64,000 nt of DNA from Haloarcula salina (lineage in GTDB: Archaea > Halobacteriota > Halobacteria > Halobacteriales > Haloarculaceae). The notes under the pieces were generated by a model that did no database searches, was not told the DNA's origin, and worked only from the letters and a program-made list of their open reading frames with translations. Of this stretch, positions 49,364 through 57,213 are shown one piece after another. The position numbers and the translations under genes were made by a program. The stretch lies in the NCBI RefSeq assembly GCF_010119195.1, contig NZ_WRXL01000007.1, positions 1-64,000 of the forward strand, written 5' to 3'. Position 1 is the stretch's first letter. Every line of letters starts with the position of its first letter.

Positions 49364-50176
49364 TCAGAGTTCGATCCGCTCGACGATCCGGTCGCCGTCT
49401 TCCCGACTGTTCAGCGCGACGATGCGGACCTGCTTCTCGAGGCCGGAGTCCGTGAGTTTGGCCTTCAGGAGGTTGTCGACCTGGTAGACGCCGGCGGCGT
49501 TGTTCATCGTTATCTCGACGAGGACCGGGTAGTCGTCGCCGGTGGTCAGCGTCACCGTCTCGATGGCCTGGCTCGAGACCGTGTTGATGCCGCGCCCGCC
49601 GCGTTTGTAGGGGATCCGCGAGCGGCCGCGCTCCATGTCGAGCGCGTCGGCGACGCGGACGACGCCGGCTTCGAGCGTCAGCGGGTCCTCCTCGGTGTGG
49701 TGACAGAGGATCGCGTGCAGCACTTCGCCCTTCATCTGGACCGTCTCGCGCACGTCGTAGAACGGTTCGAGGATGCGGTCGAGGATGTCGGCGGCCAGCG
49801 GGATCGAGTAGTACGGGTGCGAGTCCCGGTGGACGACGTGGCCGATGTCGTGAAGGGTCGCCGCGAGCGCGATGATGACGGCCTCGTCGGCCTCGTCGAG
49901 GCCGTGGTCCGCGGCCCCGTTGAACTCGACGCCGCCCTGTTTGAGGAGGTCGTACAGACACAGCGCGCGGTTGCGGACGATGTCGATGTGCTTCGCGCCG
50001 TGGTCGTTGTACTGCTTGCGCGTGACGGGGTTGACGTTCTGTGCGTTCAGGTACGCCTGGATCTCTTCGTCGTCGTTTACGAGGTCGAGGACCGCGTTGA
50101 CACGGTCGTCCGGGAAAGCGTGGTCCGCACTGGGGTCGTAGATTCGGCCGGCGGTATCGGCTCTGTCAGCACTCAT
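49364..50176 (-). CDS. HD-domain metal-dependent phosphohydrolase
   Basis: 270 residues. HD motif: the first His is probably in YNDHGAKHID, then LHDIGH with the His-Asp pair, HRDSHPYYS and ILCHHTEED; the last Asp is in VADALDMERG. A C-terminal domain of about 90 residues follows. Cytoplasmic; nucleotide or cyclic dinucleotide substrate possible. The start is the ATG giving MSADRADTAG; upstream codons belong to a shadow frame. Confidence 0.85.
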   Translation of the reverse strand: MSADRADTAGRIYDPSADHAFPDDRVNAVLDLVNDDEEIQAYLNAQNVNPVTRKQYNDHGAKHIDIVRNRALCLYDLLKQGGVEFNGAADHGLDEADEAVIIALAATLHDIGHVVHRDSHPYYSIPLAADILDRILEPFYDVRETVQMKGEVLHAILCHHTEEDPLTLEAGVVRVADALDMERGRSRIPYKRGGRGINTVSSQAIETVTLTTGDDYPVLVEITMNNAAGVYQVDNLLKAKLTDSGLEKQVRIVALNSREDGDRIVERIEL

Positions 50177-50226
50177 ACATACAGACAGACGACCCAGTGC
50201 GAAAAATCCTCGTCCGCGTTCGGGAC

Positions 50227-50694
50227 TCAGTTCAGCGCGTCGATGACTTCGTCGTAGTCGGGTTCGACGCCGGGATCGTCGCTGACCCACGCGTACGTGA
50301 TCTCCTGATTCCCGTCGACGACGAAGACGGCGCGCTTCGCGACGTTCGGGACGCCCAGTTCCTCGAAGTCCATCGAGATCCCGTAGTCGTCGATGATCTC
50401 GCGCTCGTTGTCGCTGAGCAGGGCGAACGACAGCCCCAGCTCGTCGCGGAAGGCGTTCTGCGAGAACGGCGTGTCGATGCTGACGCCGTACAGCGTGGCT
50501 CCCGCCTCGTCGAGTTCGCCCAGTCGGTCCTGGAACGTGTTCATCTCGTGGCTGCAGACGCTGGTGAACGCTCCGGGGAAGAACGCGAGAACGATGGGCG
50601 CGTCGTCGAGGTCCTCGGACAGCGTCAGTTCGTCGATGTCGCCGTTCGCGACCGGTGCGGTGAAATCGGGTGCGGTATCGCCAACTGAAAGCAT
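50227..50694 (-). CDS. peroxiredoxin (AhpC/BCP family), 1-Cys
   Basis: 155 residues. The peroxidatic cysteine is Cys47 in FFPGAFTSVCSHEM. No second cysteine is present, so it must be resolved by an external thiol. It reduces hydrogen peroxide and organic peroxides. The start ATG gives MLSVGDTAPDF. The gene is 50 bases upstream of the HD-domain gene and in the same direction, possibly one transcript. Confidence 0.93.
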   Translation of the reverse strand: MLSVGDTAPDFTAPVANGDIDELTLSEDLDDAPIVLAFFPGAFTSVCSHEMNTFQDRLGELDEAGATLYGVSIDTPFSQNAFRDELGLSFALLSDNEREIIDDYGISMDFEELGVPNVAKRAVFVVDGNQEITYAWVSDDPGVEPDYDEVIDALN

Positions 50695-50741
50695 ACACGC
50701 CCCCGTTTCCGCGGCCCGCTCAAATCCCTTCCGAGTCGGGA

Positions 50742-50990
50742 TCAGAACTGCGCGAACTTCGCGGTGACCTCGTCGATCCATTCGGGCAGGTCGCGGTCGG
50801 CGAGGTTCCCCTCGGCGTCGCGGGTCACGACAACCTCGTCGATCTCTCCCTCGCGAGTGATGTCCAGTCGCCACAGGCCGTCGGCCTCGATATCGACCCG
50901 GACGACGTCCTCGCCGACGGGCTTGATCGGCCGCACCGTCACTGACTCTCCACCTGCGACTTCCATCGTGTGGCTGTCGGCGGTCATCAC
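50742..50990 (-). CDS. small conserved haloarchaeal protein
   Basis: 82 residues, acidic, predicted all soluble beta then helix: MEVAGGESVTVRPIKPVGEDVVRVDIEADGLWRLDITREGEIDEVVV then a helix DLPEWIDEVTAKFAQF. No family recognised. It lies upstream of the peroxiredoxin gene in the same direction, 47 bases away. Confidence 0.65.
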   Translation of the reverse strand: MMTADSHTMEVAGGESVTVRPIKPVGEDVVRVDIEADGLWRLDITREGEIDEVVVTRDAEGNLADRDLPEWIDEVTAKFAQF

Positions 50991-51295
50991 CTCGCTCTGA
51001 GTCGGCGCAGGTAGTTATACTCACGGCCCCGCGACCGACTTGCGTCGGCCGGGCCCGTACCGGCCAGATGCGCGACATCGGGGCCGACCCGGCGATTTAA
51101 CAGACCAATAACCATTATGCGGTGTCACGTAGTTCTCGATGCGGGTTCGAACCCGTACGGGCAGCCCCGAGAAGCGACCAGGGAACCGTGCTGGCCGCTC
51201 CGTCTCAGCTACGGCACGGGCCCGCAGTCTCGGAACGCCTGTCGACGCGCAGTGCCAGCCACCGAACGCCAGTGTCGATTGGCCGCGCGTCACCA

Positions 51296-51319
51296 CCCCC
51301 ACCACCCCACCCCCACCCC
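51296..51319 (-). other. potential G-quadruplex (minus strand)
   Basis: On the minus strand there are four G-blocks of 4, 5, 4 and 5 with loops T, T and TGGT. This meets the usual four-run rule for intramolecular quadruplexes. It lies in the gene-free stretch about 300 bases upstream of tatA. Confidence 0.55.
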
Positions 51320-51560
51320 ATCACCGCCTCGCCGTCCCACCCGGCGGGGCGTTTCGACGCTTTCGAGCCACGGCGTGCCGAGTGTCCCCGGGACGCTCTC
51401 CGGGCTCGCTCGGCCCTTTTTGTCACCACACACCCGTCCGGCGATTGGGTGGCCCTGAACGGCGATACCACGTGTCTACCCCGACTCCACCGAACGCCGT
51501 ATTCGCGCCGCTCGAATCTGCTGTGACGGTATTACCGCACACCTGAGAGAGGCAAAAAGG

Positions 51561-51568
51561 TTATAATA
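51561..51568 (+). promoter_or_regulatory. TATA box of tatA
   Basis: TTATAATA lies 25-32 bases before the tatA ATG at 51593: a leaderless promoter. Confidence 0.6.
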
Positions 51569-51592
51569 GCAACCACGTAAAATCCGACTACA

Positions 51593-51853
51593 ATGTCAGG
51601 GATATTCGGAGTACTGTTCCCGGGGATGCCCGGGACGACGGAGATGATGGTCATCCTGCTCATCGCCGTCCTGCTGTTCGGCGCGAACAAGATTCCAAAG
51701 CTGGCGCGGTCGACCGGGGAAGCCATGGGCGAGTTCCAGAAGGGACGAGAGGAAGTCGAGCAGGAACTCGAAGAGATGCGCGACGGCAAGAACGCGGAAG
51801 GAACCGAGAGCACGGCCGACTCCACCGAGCGGGCGACCGAGTCCGAGACGTAA
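51593..51853 (+). CDS. tatA: Sec-independent protein translocase TatA
   Basis: 86 residues. One N-terminal membrane helix (TTEMMVILLIAVLLFG) with the hallmark FGANKIPKLARSTG hinge and amphipathic helix, then an acidic tail. TatA forms the pore for folded Tat substrates. Haloarchaea export most secreted proteins by Tat; three Tat lipoproteins in this window would use it. It stands without tatC nearby. Confidence 0.93.
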   Translation: MSGIFGVLFPGMPGTTEMMVILLIAVLLFGANKIPKLARSTGEAMGEFQKGREEVEQELEEMRDGKNAEGTESTADSTERATESET

Positions 51854-51939
51854 CTCCGCCATCGCGACCACTTCTCCGTTTTCGTTGCCCCCCTAGTGAG
51901 AACGAAAGGATTTTTCGCCGGTCCGTCGACGACCTGGTA

Positions 51940-52013
51940 GGGCGTGTGGCCTAGTGGACTAGGGTGAGGGGTTCCTAACCCCTAGATCGCGGGTTCGAAT
52001 CCCGCCACGCCCG
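51940..52013 (+). tRNA. tRNA-Arg (anticodon CCT)
   Basis: 74 bases. Acceptor arms GGGCGTG and CACGCCC pair fully, discriminator G. The anticodon stem AGGGG/CCCCT encloses the loop TTCCTAA with anticodon CCT, reading AGG. The T arm is GCGGG-TTCGAAT-CCCGC. The D stem uses two G-T wobbles. No intron. No CCA is encoded. Partial copies of its 3' half continue downstream for more than 200 bases. Confidence 0.93.
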
Positions 52014-52043
52014 TTACCGCCGAGCGATAGCGAGGCGTGTAAC
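52013..52043. repeat. hairpin 1 after the tRNA
   Basis: GTTAC-CGCC pairs with GGCG-t-GTAAC around GAGCGATAGCGA, which keeps the GA-GC..GC-GA frame of the common core with a four-base GATA tip. It begins with the last base of the tRNA. Confidence 0.65.
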
Positions 52044-52240
52044 GGCACGGGATTCGAATCACGCGAGACGAGCGAAGCGAGTCTCGCTTCGGGTTCGAAT
52101 CCCGAGAGACGCGGGAGCGTCTCTCGACGTTCGCGAAGCCTGTGGCTTTGCTCACTCCCGCCACGCCCGCTCACTCGCGGTGCTCGTTCGCGGCCGTGGC
52201 GATCCTCGCGAACGCGTTGCGTTCGCTCAGTCCCGCACGC
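52044..52240. repeat. hairpins alternating with partial copies of the tRNA-Arg 3' end
   Basis: Copies of the tRNA 3' half: a decayed T-arm at 52049-52060; the exact 15-base T-arm CGGGTTCGAATCCCG at 52090-52104; the exact 14-base acceptor end TCCCGCCACGCCCG at 52156-52169; and TCCCGCACGC at 52231-52240. Between them lie hairpins at 52063-52087 (GCGAGAC, loop GAGCGAAGCGA, GTCTCGC), 52103-52126 (10-bp stem, GGGA tip), 52133-52151 (GCGAAGCC/GGCTTTGC) and 52208-52226 (GCGAACGC/GCGTTCGC). No gene is present from 52014 to 52330. Confidence 0.85.
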
Positions 52241-52297
52241 ATAAACGGCCGGTTTCGACCGCCGACACGACTGGCGGGTCGATTCTGTGATGCCAAC

Positions 52298-52304
52298 GTA
52301 TAAG
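52298..52304 (+). promoter_or_regulatory. TATA box of the GMC oxidoreductase gene
   Basis: GTATAAG lies 27-33 bases before the ATG at 52331, immediately before the palindrome at 52306. Confidence 0.6.
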
Positions 52305-52305
52305 T

Positions 52306-52319
52306 TTAGGCTTGCCTAA
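52306..52319. promoter_or_regulatory. palindrome TTAGGC-TT-GCCTAA, candidate DtxR-family box
   Basis: Perfect 6-base arms, placed between TATA box and start codon, over the expected transcription start. The half-site TTAGGC is the classical DtxR/IdeR-type iron-box half. It differs by one base per arm from the palindrome in front of the DtxR-family gene at 35030. Repression of the GMC oxidoreductase gene under iron- or manganese-rich conditions is the simplest reading. Confidence 0.65.
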
Positions 52320-52330
52320 CTCACGCCGAG

Positions 52331-53959
52331 ATGGACCGGGAACCGTCCGAGCGGGCGGACGTGTGCGTCGTAGGGGCCGGACCGGCGGGGGCGCTGGTCG
52401 CCAGCCGACTCGCAAGCGACGGCTACGACGTGGTCGTCCTGGAAGCCGGACCGCGGTTCGAGTTCGACGAGCGCGAGGCGCGCATGGAGCGGGCGATTCG
52501 CCCCGGCGACGAGGGATCGGTGTGGGAAATGGGCGGCGAGCGCGACGAGTTCAGCGCGAGCGGCGAACAGTACTACCCGCTGAACGTCGCTCGGGTGAAA
52601 GGCGTCGGCGGGTCGACGCTGCACTGGCAGGGGATGGTGATGCGGCTCCACCCCACCGACTTCGAGGGCGGGCACGACAACGACGACCCGGCGTGGCCCG
52701 TCGGCTACGACGACCTGCGGCCGTACTACGCCGACGCCGAGCGGGCGCTCGGGGTGGCCGGCGACGCGGACAACCCCTTCGCGCCGCCGCGGGACGGCCC
52801 CTATCCGCTGCCCGGCTTCCCGCCCTCCTACAGCGACTCGCTGTTCGCCGAGGCCTGCGAGCGGCTGGGCATCGCGACGCATTCGGTGCCGAACGCACGG
52901 AACTCCGAGGCCTACGACGGGCGCGGGCCGTGCGTCGGCTACGGGACCTGTCAGCCGGTCTGTCCCTCCGGCGCGAAGTACGACGCGAGCGTTCACATCG
53001 AAGACGCCGAAGACGAGGGGGCGCGCGTCGTCGACCGCGCGCCGGTCCAGCGCCTCGAAACGGACCGTGACGGCCGCGTCGAGGCGGCGGTCTACGCGAC
53101 GCCGGACGGGCGGGAACACCGCCAGACCGCGCGCGAGTTCGTCGTGGCGGCCGGCGGCGTCGAGACGCCGCGACTCCTGTTGCTGTCGCGGTCCCAGCGC
53201 CACCGCGACGGGTTAGCGAACGAGTCGGGGCTGGTGGGTCACTACTTCATGGAGCACCTGTTCGCCGGGGCCGGAGGGACGCTCGACCGGCGGACGCGAC
53301 AGAACCACGTCGGGTTCATCACCAGCGAGTGCCACCAGTTCTACGACGACCCCGGACAGGCCGTCGGGCGCGGCGACGGCGAGACGGTCCTCGAACGGAC
53401 CGACGAGGCGCTGTCGCCGATCAAACTGGAGTTCCTGAACTACGCCGGTCCGTCACCGGTCGAACTCGCGCTCGGCGGCGAGGAGTGGGGCGACGCGCTC
53501 CTGTCGGACCTCCGGGAAGCCTACGGCAACAGCATCGCGATGGGCGGGCTGGTCGGCCAGCCGCCGCGGAAGGCGAACCGCGTGACGCTCGATCCGTCGA
53601 CGACCGACGACCACGGTAATCCCGTGCCCGACATCCGGTGGTCGTGGGGCGAGCGCACGAAGCGGTCGCTCGCCCGCGCCAACGAGCTCCAACACGCGGT
53701 CCTGGACGAACTCGGCGTCGATATCTCGTGGACGGTCGGTCCGGGGAACACCGGGCCGGCGTACCACCACATGGGAACGACGCGGATGGGGGTCGACCCC
53801 GACGAGAGCGTCGTGAACCCGCAGCTCCGGACCCACGACGTGTCGAATCTCTCCGTCGCGTCCTCGTCGGTGTTCGTCACCGCGGGGTCGATGAACCCGA
53901 CGCTGACCATCGCCGCGCTCGCGCTGAAGTGCGCCGACCACGTGCGCGAGCGGCTCTGA
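52331..53959 (+). CDS. GMC-family FAD-dependent oxidoreductase
   Basis: 542 residues. FAD-binding GxGxxG (VVGAGPAGALVASRL) at the N-terminus, then GGSTLHWQGMVMRLHPTDF, the central substrate region, and the C-terminal signature YHHMGTTRMG with NPTLTIAALALKCAD. The catalytic His is probably within AYHHMG. A four-Cys-like run GPCVGYGTCQPVC suggests extra metal or disulfide features as in some gluconate/sorbitol dehydrogenases. The substrate is unknown. It ends one base before the convergent hydrolase gene. Confidence 0.93.
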   Translation: MDREPSERADVCVVGAGPAGALVASRLASDGYDVVVLEAGPRFEFDEREARMERAIRPGDEGSVWEMGGERDEFSASGEQYYPLNVARVKGVGGSTLHWQGMVMRLHPTDFEGGHDNDDPAWPVGYDDLRPYYADAERALGVAGDADNPFAPPRDGPYPLPGFPPSYSDSLFAEACERLGIATHSVPNARNSEAYDGRGPCVGYGTCQPVCPSGAKYDASVHIEDAEDEGARVVDRAPVQRLETDRDGRVEAAVYATPDGREHRQTAREFVVAAGGVETPRLLLLSRSQRHRDGLANESGLVGHYFMEHLFAGAGGTLDRRTRQNHVGFITSECHQFYDDPGQAVGRGDGETVLERTDEALSPIKLEFLNYAGPSPVELALGGEEWGDALLSDLREAYGNSIAMGGLVGQPPRKANRVTLDPSTTDDHGNPVPDIRWSWGERTKRSLARANELQHAVLDELGVDISWTVGPGNTGPAYHHMGTTRMGVDPDESVVNPQLRTHDVSNLSVASSSVFVTAGSMNPTLTIAALALKCADHVRERL

Positions 53960-54535
53960 TCAGGTGCGCTCGGCGAGCAGTTCTCGACCGATCTCTGTCA
54001 CCGCCCGGACCCCGGGCGCGCCGTCGGCGACCCAGACGGCGACGGCGAGGCCGAACAGCGCGAACTGGAACTGCACGTACGGCTCGAACTGGAACGCGGC
54101 GAACTGGGCGGCGAAGGACGTGTCGCCGCTGTACGGCGGCGGCGGTCGGAACGGCCAGACGAGGAAGCGAAACCACTGCAACTGGGAGAGGTCGCCGCCG
54201 AGCACGGCCGCGAGCGCCGACGGACTCACGTCGGTCAGCGAGTGGGCGAACGCGCCGACGGCGAACGCTCGAACGAGATCGGTGCGCCGATACCACGCGG
54301 CGACGCGATACAGGACCGCGACGAGCACGACCAGCGTCACCAGCGAGTGCGCGAGCGACCGTCCGGAGGGGAGGACGCTGACCGTCCAGGCGAGCGGCTT
54401 GTCGACGATGTCGGGGAACTGCGAGCCGACCGCGAGTGCGAGCAGCGTCAGCACGGTCTGTCGGTCGGTCGAGTCGATGCGAGTGTAGGTGAAATACGCG
54501 AGGTAGGCGGCGCCGAGGTGTCCCCACGGCCACAT
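53960..54535 (-). CDS. membrane-bound metal-dependent hydrolase-like protein (YdjM/DUF457 type)
   Basis: 191 residues with about five helices. Conserved His/Asp features: MWPWGHLGAAYLAYF, SQFPDIVDKPLAW, RSLAHSLVTL and AHSLTDVSP, as in the YdjM-type membrane hydrolases. The start is the ATG giving MWPWGH; the reading frame extends upstream through the neighbouring gene in a shadow. Function is unproven. Confidence 0.8.
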   Translation of the reverse strand: MWPWGHLGAAYLAYFTYTRIDSTDRQTVLTLLALAVGSQFPDIVDKPLAWTVSVLPSGRSLAHSLVTLVVLVAVLYRVAAWYRRTDLVRAFAVGAFAHSLTDVSPSALAAVLGGDLSQLQWFRFLVWPFRPPPPYSGDTSFAAQFAAFQFEPYVQFQFALFGLAVAVWVADGAPGVRAVTEIGRELLAERT

Positions 54536-54615
54536 GGATTCGCGTTCGACAGGTGTCGGTATGTATCTGCTGATACCGTCAGGCCCTGCGCGAACGGGCC
54601 CGTAGCCGGGCGATA

Positions 54616-55068
54616 TCAGTACAGGCCCAGCAGCGCGCCGGCGTCCAGTAGAAGGAGGACGGCGACGGCCGACGCGCCGAGCATGAACGGCCGGGCCTCG
54701 CGAGCGGGCTCGCGGAGCTTCTGCTGGGCGAAGCCCTCGGAGAGCTTCGACGCGGCGACCTCGACCAGTCCGGCGAGGACGAACCACAGCACGAGCATCG
54801 TGAGAACGAGGTGACCGGGTCCGGACCCAGTCAGCGTCTCCGCGGTGTAGTAGGTCGCGGCCAGGTGACCGCCGGTGAGGAGGAGCAGAAGGGCGCTCGC
54901 CCGCGAGACGAGTTTGAGCTTCCGGGTGATGGCCGCGAGCGGCCCGGGCGAGGCGTCGCCGTTCAGCGCCGTCGGCAGCACGGCGTACGTCGTAAACAGC
55001 ACGGTTCCCGACCACAGCGCCGCGAAGATCAGGTGCACCCCGAACACCGCGGCGGATACGACACTCAT
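54616..55068 (-). CDS. CopD-like four-helix membrane protein
   Basis: 150 residues with four membrane helices (VFGVHLIFAALWSGTVLFTTYAVLP; ASALLLLLTGGHLAATYY; LVLTMLVLWFVLAGLVEVAA; LGASAVAVLLLLDAGALLG). The His in GVHLIFAALWSG and the later GGHLAA suit the heme- or copper-binding CopD/DUF2269 superfamily. Function not proven. It is 80 bases upstream of the hydrolase gene, same direction. Confidence 0.65.
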   Translation of the reverse strand: MSVVSAAVFGVHLIFAALWSGTVLFTTYAVLPTALNGDASPGPLAAITRKLKLVSRASALLLLLTGGHLAATYYTAETLTGSGPGHLVLTMLVLWFVLAGLVEVAASKLSEGFAQQKLREPAREARPFMLGASAVAVLLLLDAGALLGLY

Positions 55069-55141
55069 ACGCGGTCGTTAGGCGCGAGCCATTTCAACGT
55101 CGCGGGTTCGTGCCGTCTCACTCTCGCGGGGTCCGCCCGCC

Positions 55142-55840
55142 TCACTCAGTCGTGTCGAGCGAGTCGAACGCGTCCACGTCGGCGGACATGTCCAGTTCTT
55201 TCACGGCGTCCGTGTCCGCGGCGATCTGCGTCTCGCGGTCCACGTCGTAGTCGAGCTGGTCGATGAGGTGGACGAACGATCCGGGATCGGGGACGAGGAA
55301 GATGCGCAGCGAGAACGCCACGTCGCTCTCTTTGATGTCGACGAGCGAGTCGAGCACGATGGTCAGCGAGTCCCGTCGAACGTGCGAGAGCGCGGTGTCG
55401 GCAATCTCGGCCGCGTCGTCCTCGACGACGGTCGGGGTGCCCATGTCGATGGTCGCGTCGAGCGTGTTGGCGATGCCGTCGATGAACCCCGAGGTGAGGA
55501 TGTTGCACATCTCCTGGAGCGCGGACTCGTGGAGCTGCGTGAACTCCGAGTCGACGCTGGTGCCGGTCATCAGCCCGGCGATCTCCGCGGCCGTCTCCGT
55601 CTCGAAGGTCATCAGGAACACGCCGTACGGCGGCTCGGTCAGTCGGACGCGAGCGCTGTAGATGGTGCCGCCGCCCATCTCCGTCGCGATGTCGCCCGGC
55701 TGGACGAACGACAGGCTCTTGATCTCGACGGCGGCGTCGACTCCGGCGAGGGTGGCGAGCGAGTCCGCCACCTGCTCGGCCCCGTCCTGGATCAGACGCG
55801 TGATGAGCGTGAGTTTCCTGATGTCGATGAGGAGCGGCAT
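55142..55840 (-). CDS. cheC: chemotaxis phosphatase CheC
   Basis: 232 residues. CheC/CheX/FliY family, which dephosphorylates CheY-P. The C-terminal active-site motif is intact: SALQEMCN followed by exactly 22 residues and Pro (S-x3-E-x2-N-x22-P). The N-terminal motif is degenerate: LIQDGAEQVADSLATL lacks the Glu/Asn pair. So only one of the two phosphatase sites should work. An acidic extension of about 35 residues follows. It lies away from any che cluster. Confidence 0.88.
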   Translation of the reverse strand: MPLLIDIRKLTLITRLIQDGAEQVADSLATLAGVDAAVEIKSLSFVQPGDIATEMGGGTIYSARVRLTEPPYGVFLMTFETETAAEIAGLMTGTSVDSEFTQLHESALQEMCNILTSGFIDGIANTLDATIDMGTPTVVEDDAAEIADTALSHVRRDSLTIVLDSLVDIKESDVAFSLRIFLVPDPGSFVHLIDQLDYDVDRETQIAADTDAVKELDMSADVDAFDSLDTTE

Positions 55841-56130
55841 TGCCCCTCAACAGTACCTGTCGGGTGTTACCGTTTTCGGTGGGTGGGCCGTCGACCGGTG
55901 CGCGACCACTGGACGGGGCGACCGTTGCGACCACCGTAACGCTAATTACGACTGACTGACACCGTATCGATGGGGAGCGTGCTACTCCGTGTCCCACTCG
56001 TTCGGACCGGGATTCACACGGTGGGCGCGCCAGTCGATTCCTGCGGGCGTGTGCCGACGGCGAGCGGCCGCGCCGTCCGCGGACGCCCGATGTGAGCACG
56101 CTTAAGCCGCCCCGTCCGTTTTGCACAGCC

Positions 56131-57213
56131 ATGGAACCACGGGACCTCTCCGCTCACACTGTCTACCGGGCAGGTCGCGGCATCGAGGAGGTCGCCCGGG
56201 AACTCGGTCTCGACCCGGACGACATGGTGAAACTGGCGTCGAACGAGAACATGTACGGGCCGAGCCCGAAGGCCGTCGAGGCCATCCGCGACTCGGCCGC
56301 GCGGATGCACTCCTATCCGAAAGCCTCTCACGCCGACCTCGCAGAGGCGCTGGCCGAGCGCTGGGACGTGACGACCGAACAGGTGTGGCTCGGCAACGGC
56401 GGCGACGGCGCGCTCGACTGCCTCGCCCGCGCGATGCTCGACCCCGGACAGGACGTGCTCGTCCCGTCGCCCGGCTTCGCGTACTACGCGATGAGCGCGC
56501 GCTACCACCACGGCGAGGTCTCGGAGTACGCGCTCTCGAAGGCCGACGACTTCGCCCAGACGGCCGACACCGTCCTGACGGACTACGACGGCGAGCGCAT
56601 CGTCTACCTCACCAGCCCGCACAACCCCACCGGCGCGGAGTTCACGACCGAGGCCGTGCGGACCATCGCCGAGGAGACCGACGAGCAGACCCTCGTCGTC
56701 GTCGACGAGGCCTACGGCGAGTTCACCGAGACGCCGAGCAAGCGCCCGCTGCTGTCCGAGCGCGACGACGTGGCGCTCCTGCGGACGTTCTCGAAGGCCT
56801 ACGGGCTCGCCGGCGTCCGACTCGGCTACGCCGTCGTCCCCGAGGAGTGGGCCGACGCCTACGCCCGCGTCAACACGCCCTTCTCGGCGAGCGAACTCGC
56901 CTGCCGGGCCGGACTGGCCGCGCTGGAGGACGACGAACACGTCGAGCAATCCGTCGAGACGGCGACGTGGGCCCGCGAGTACATCCGCGGCGAGCTCGCC
57001 GCCCACACCTGGGACGGCGCGGGGAACTTCGTCCTCGCCGAGGTCGGTGACGCCTCCGCCGTCGCCGACGCCGCACAGGAAGCGGGCGTCATCGTCCGCG
57101 ACTGTTCCTCCTTCGGCCTCCCCGAGTGCATCCGGGTCACCTGCGGGACCCGCGAGGACACGAGGCGCGCGGTGTCGGTCCTGAACGAGGTCATCGAGGT
57201 GGTCGAGGCGTGA
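56131..57213 (+). CDS. hisC: histidinol-phosphate aminotransferase
   Basis: 360 residues, PLP-dependent fold I. It converts imidazole acetol phosphate to histidinol phosphate in histidine synthesis. Visible: LASNENMYGPSPK, GNGGDGALD, SPHNPTG, VVVDEAYGEF and the Schiff-base lysine in FSKAYGLAGVRLGY. The start ATG is 25-32 bases after a CTTAAGCC element. The stop overlaps the GTG of the kinase gene, starting a three-gene operon. Confidence 0.93.
   Translation: MEPRDLSAHTVYRAGRGIEEVARELGLDPDDMVKLASNENMYGPSPKAVEAIRDSAARMHSYPKASHADLAEALAERWDVTTEQVWLGNGGDGALDCLARAMLDPGQDVLVPSPGFAYYAMSARYHHGEVSEYALSKADDFAQTADTVLTDYDGERIVYLTSPHNPTGAEFTTEAVRTIAEETDEQTLVVVDEAYGEFTETPSKRPLLSERDDVALLRTFSKAYGLAGVRLGYAVVPEEWADAYARVNTPFSASELACRAGLAALEDDEHVEQSVETATWAREYIRGELAAHTWDGAGNFVLAEVGDASAVADAAQEAGVIVRDCSSFGLPECIRVTCGTREDTRRAVSVLNEVIEVVEA

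Larger units (their letters stand above)
50991..51592. other. 602-base spacer with a C-rich, G-quadruplex-type tract
   Basis: No convincing gene on either strand: frames here are Arg/Pro/Thr-rich shadows. It holds a run of C-blocks at 51296-51319 (four blocks of 4-5 C), a palindromic CGGGTTCGAACCCG at about 51141, and a T5 run after a GC-rich stretch near 51417. I looked for SRP RNA and RNase P RNA signatures and saw none. A small RNA cannot be excluded. Confidence 0.55.

Noticed and set aside
51137-51165. tRNA-like T-arm (CGGGTTCGAACCCG) suggesting another tRNA
   Set aside because: No acceptor, D or anticodon arm can be drawn around it.
50991-51592. SRP RNA or RNase P RNA in the long spacer
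   Set aside because: The conserved SRP helix-8 motif and the RNase P core sequences are not seen; a small RNA remains possible but unsupported.
52014-52240. Attachment site of an integrated virus or plasmid at tRNA-Arg
   Set aside because: No integrase gene is near, and the repeated pieces are only tens of bases apart, separated by hairpins and not by a mobile element.
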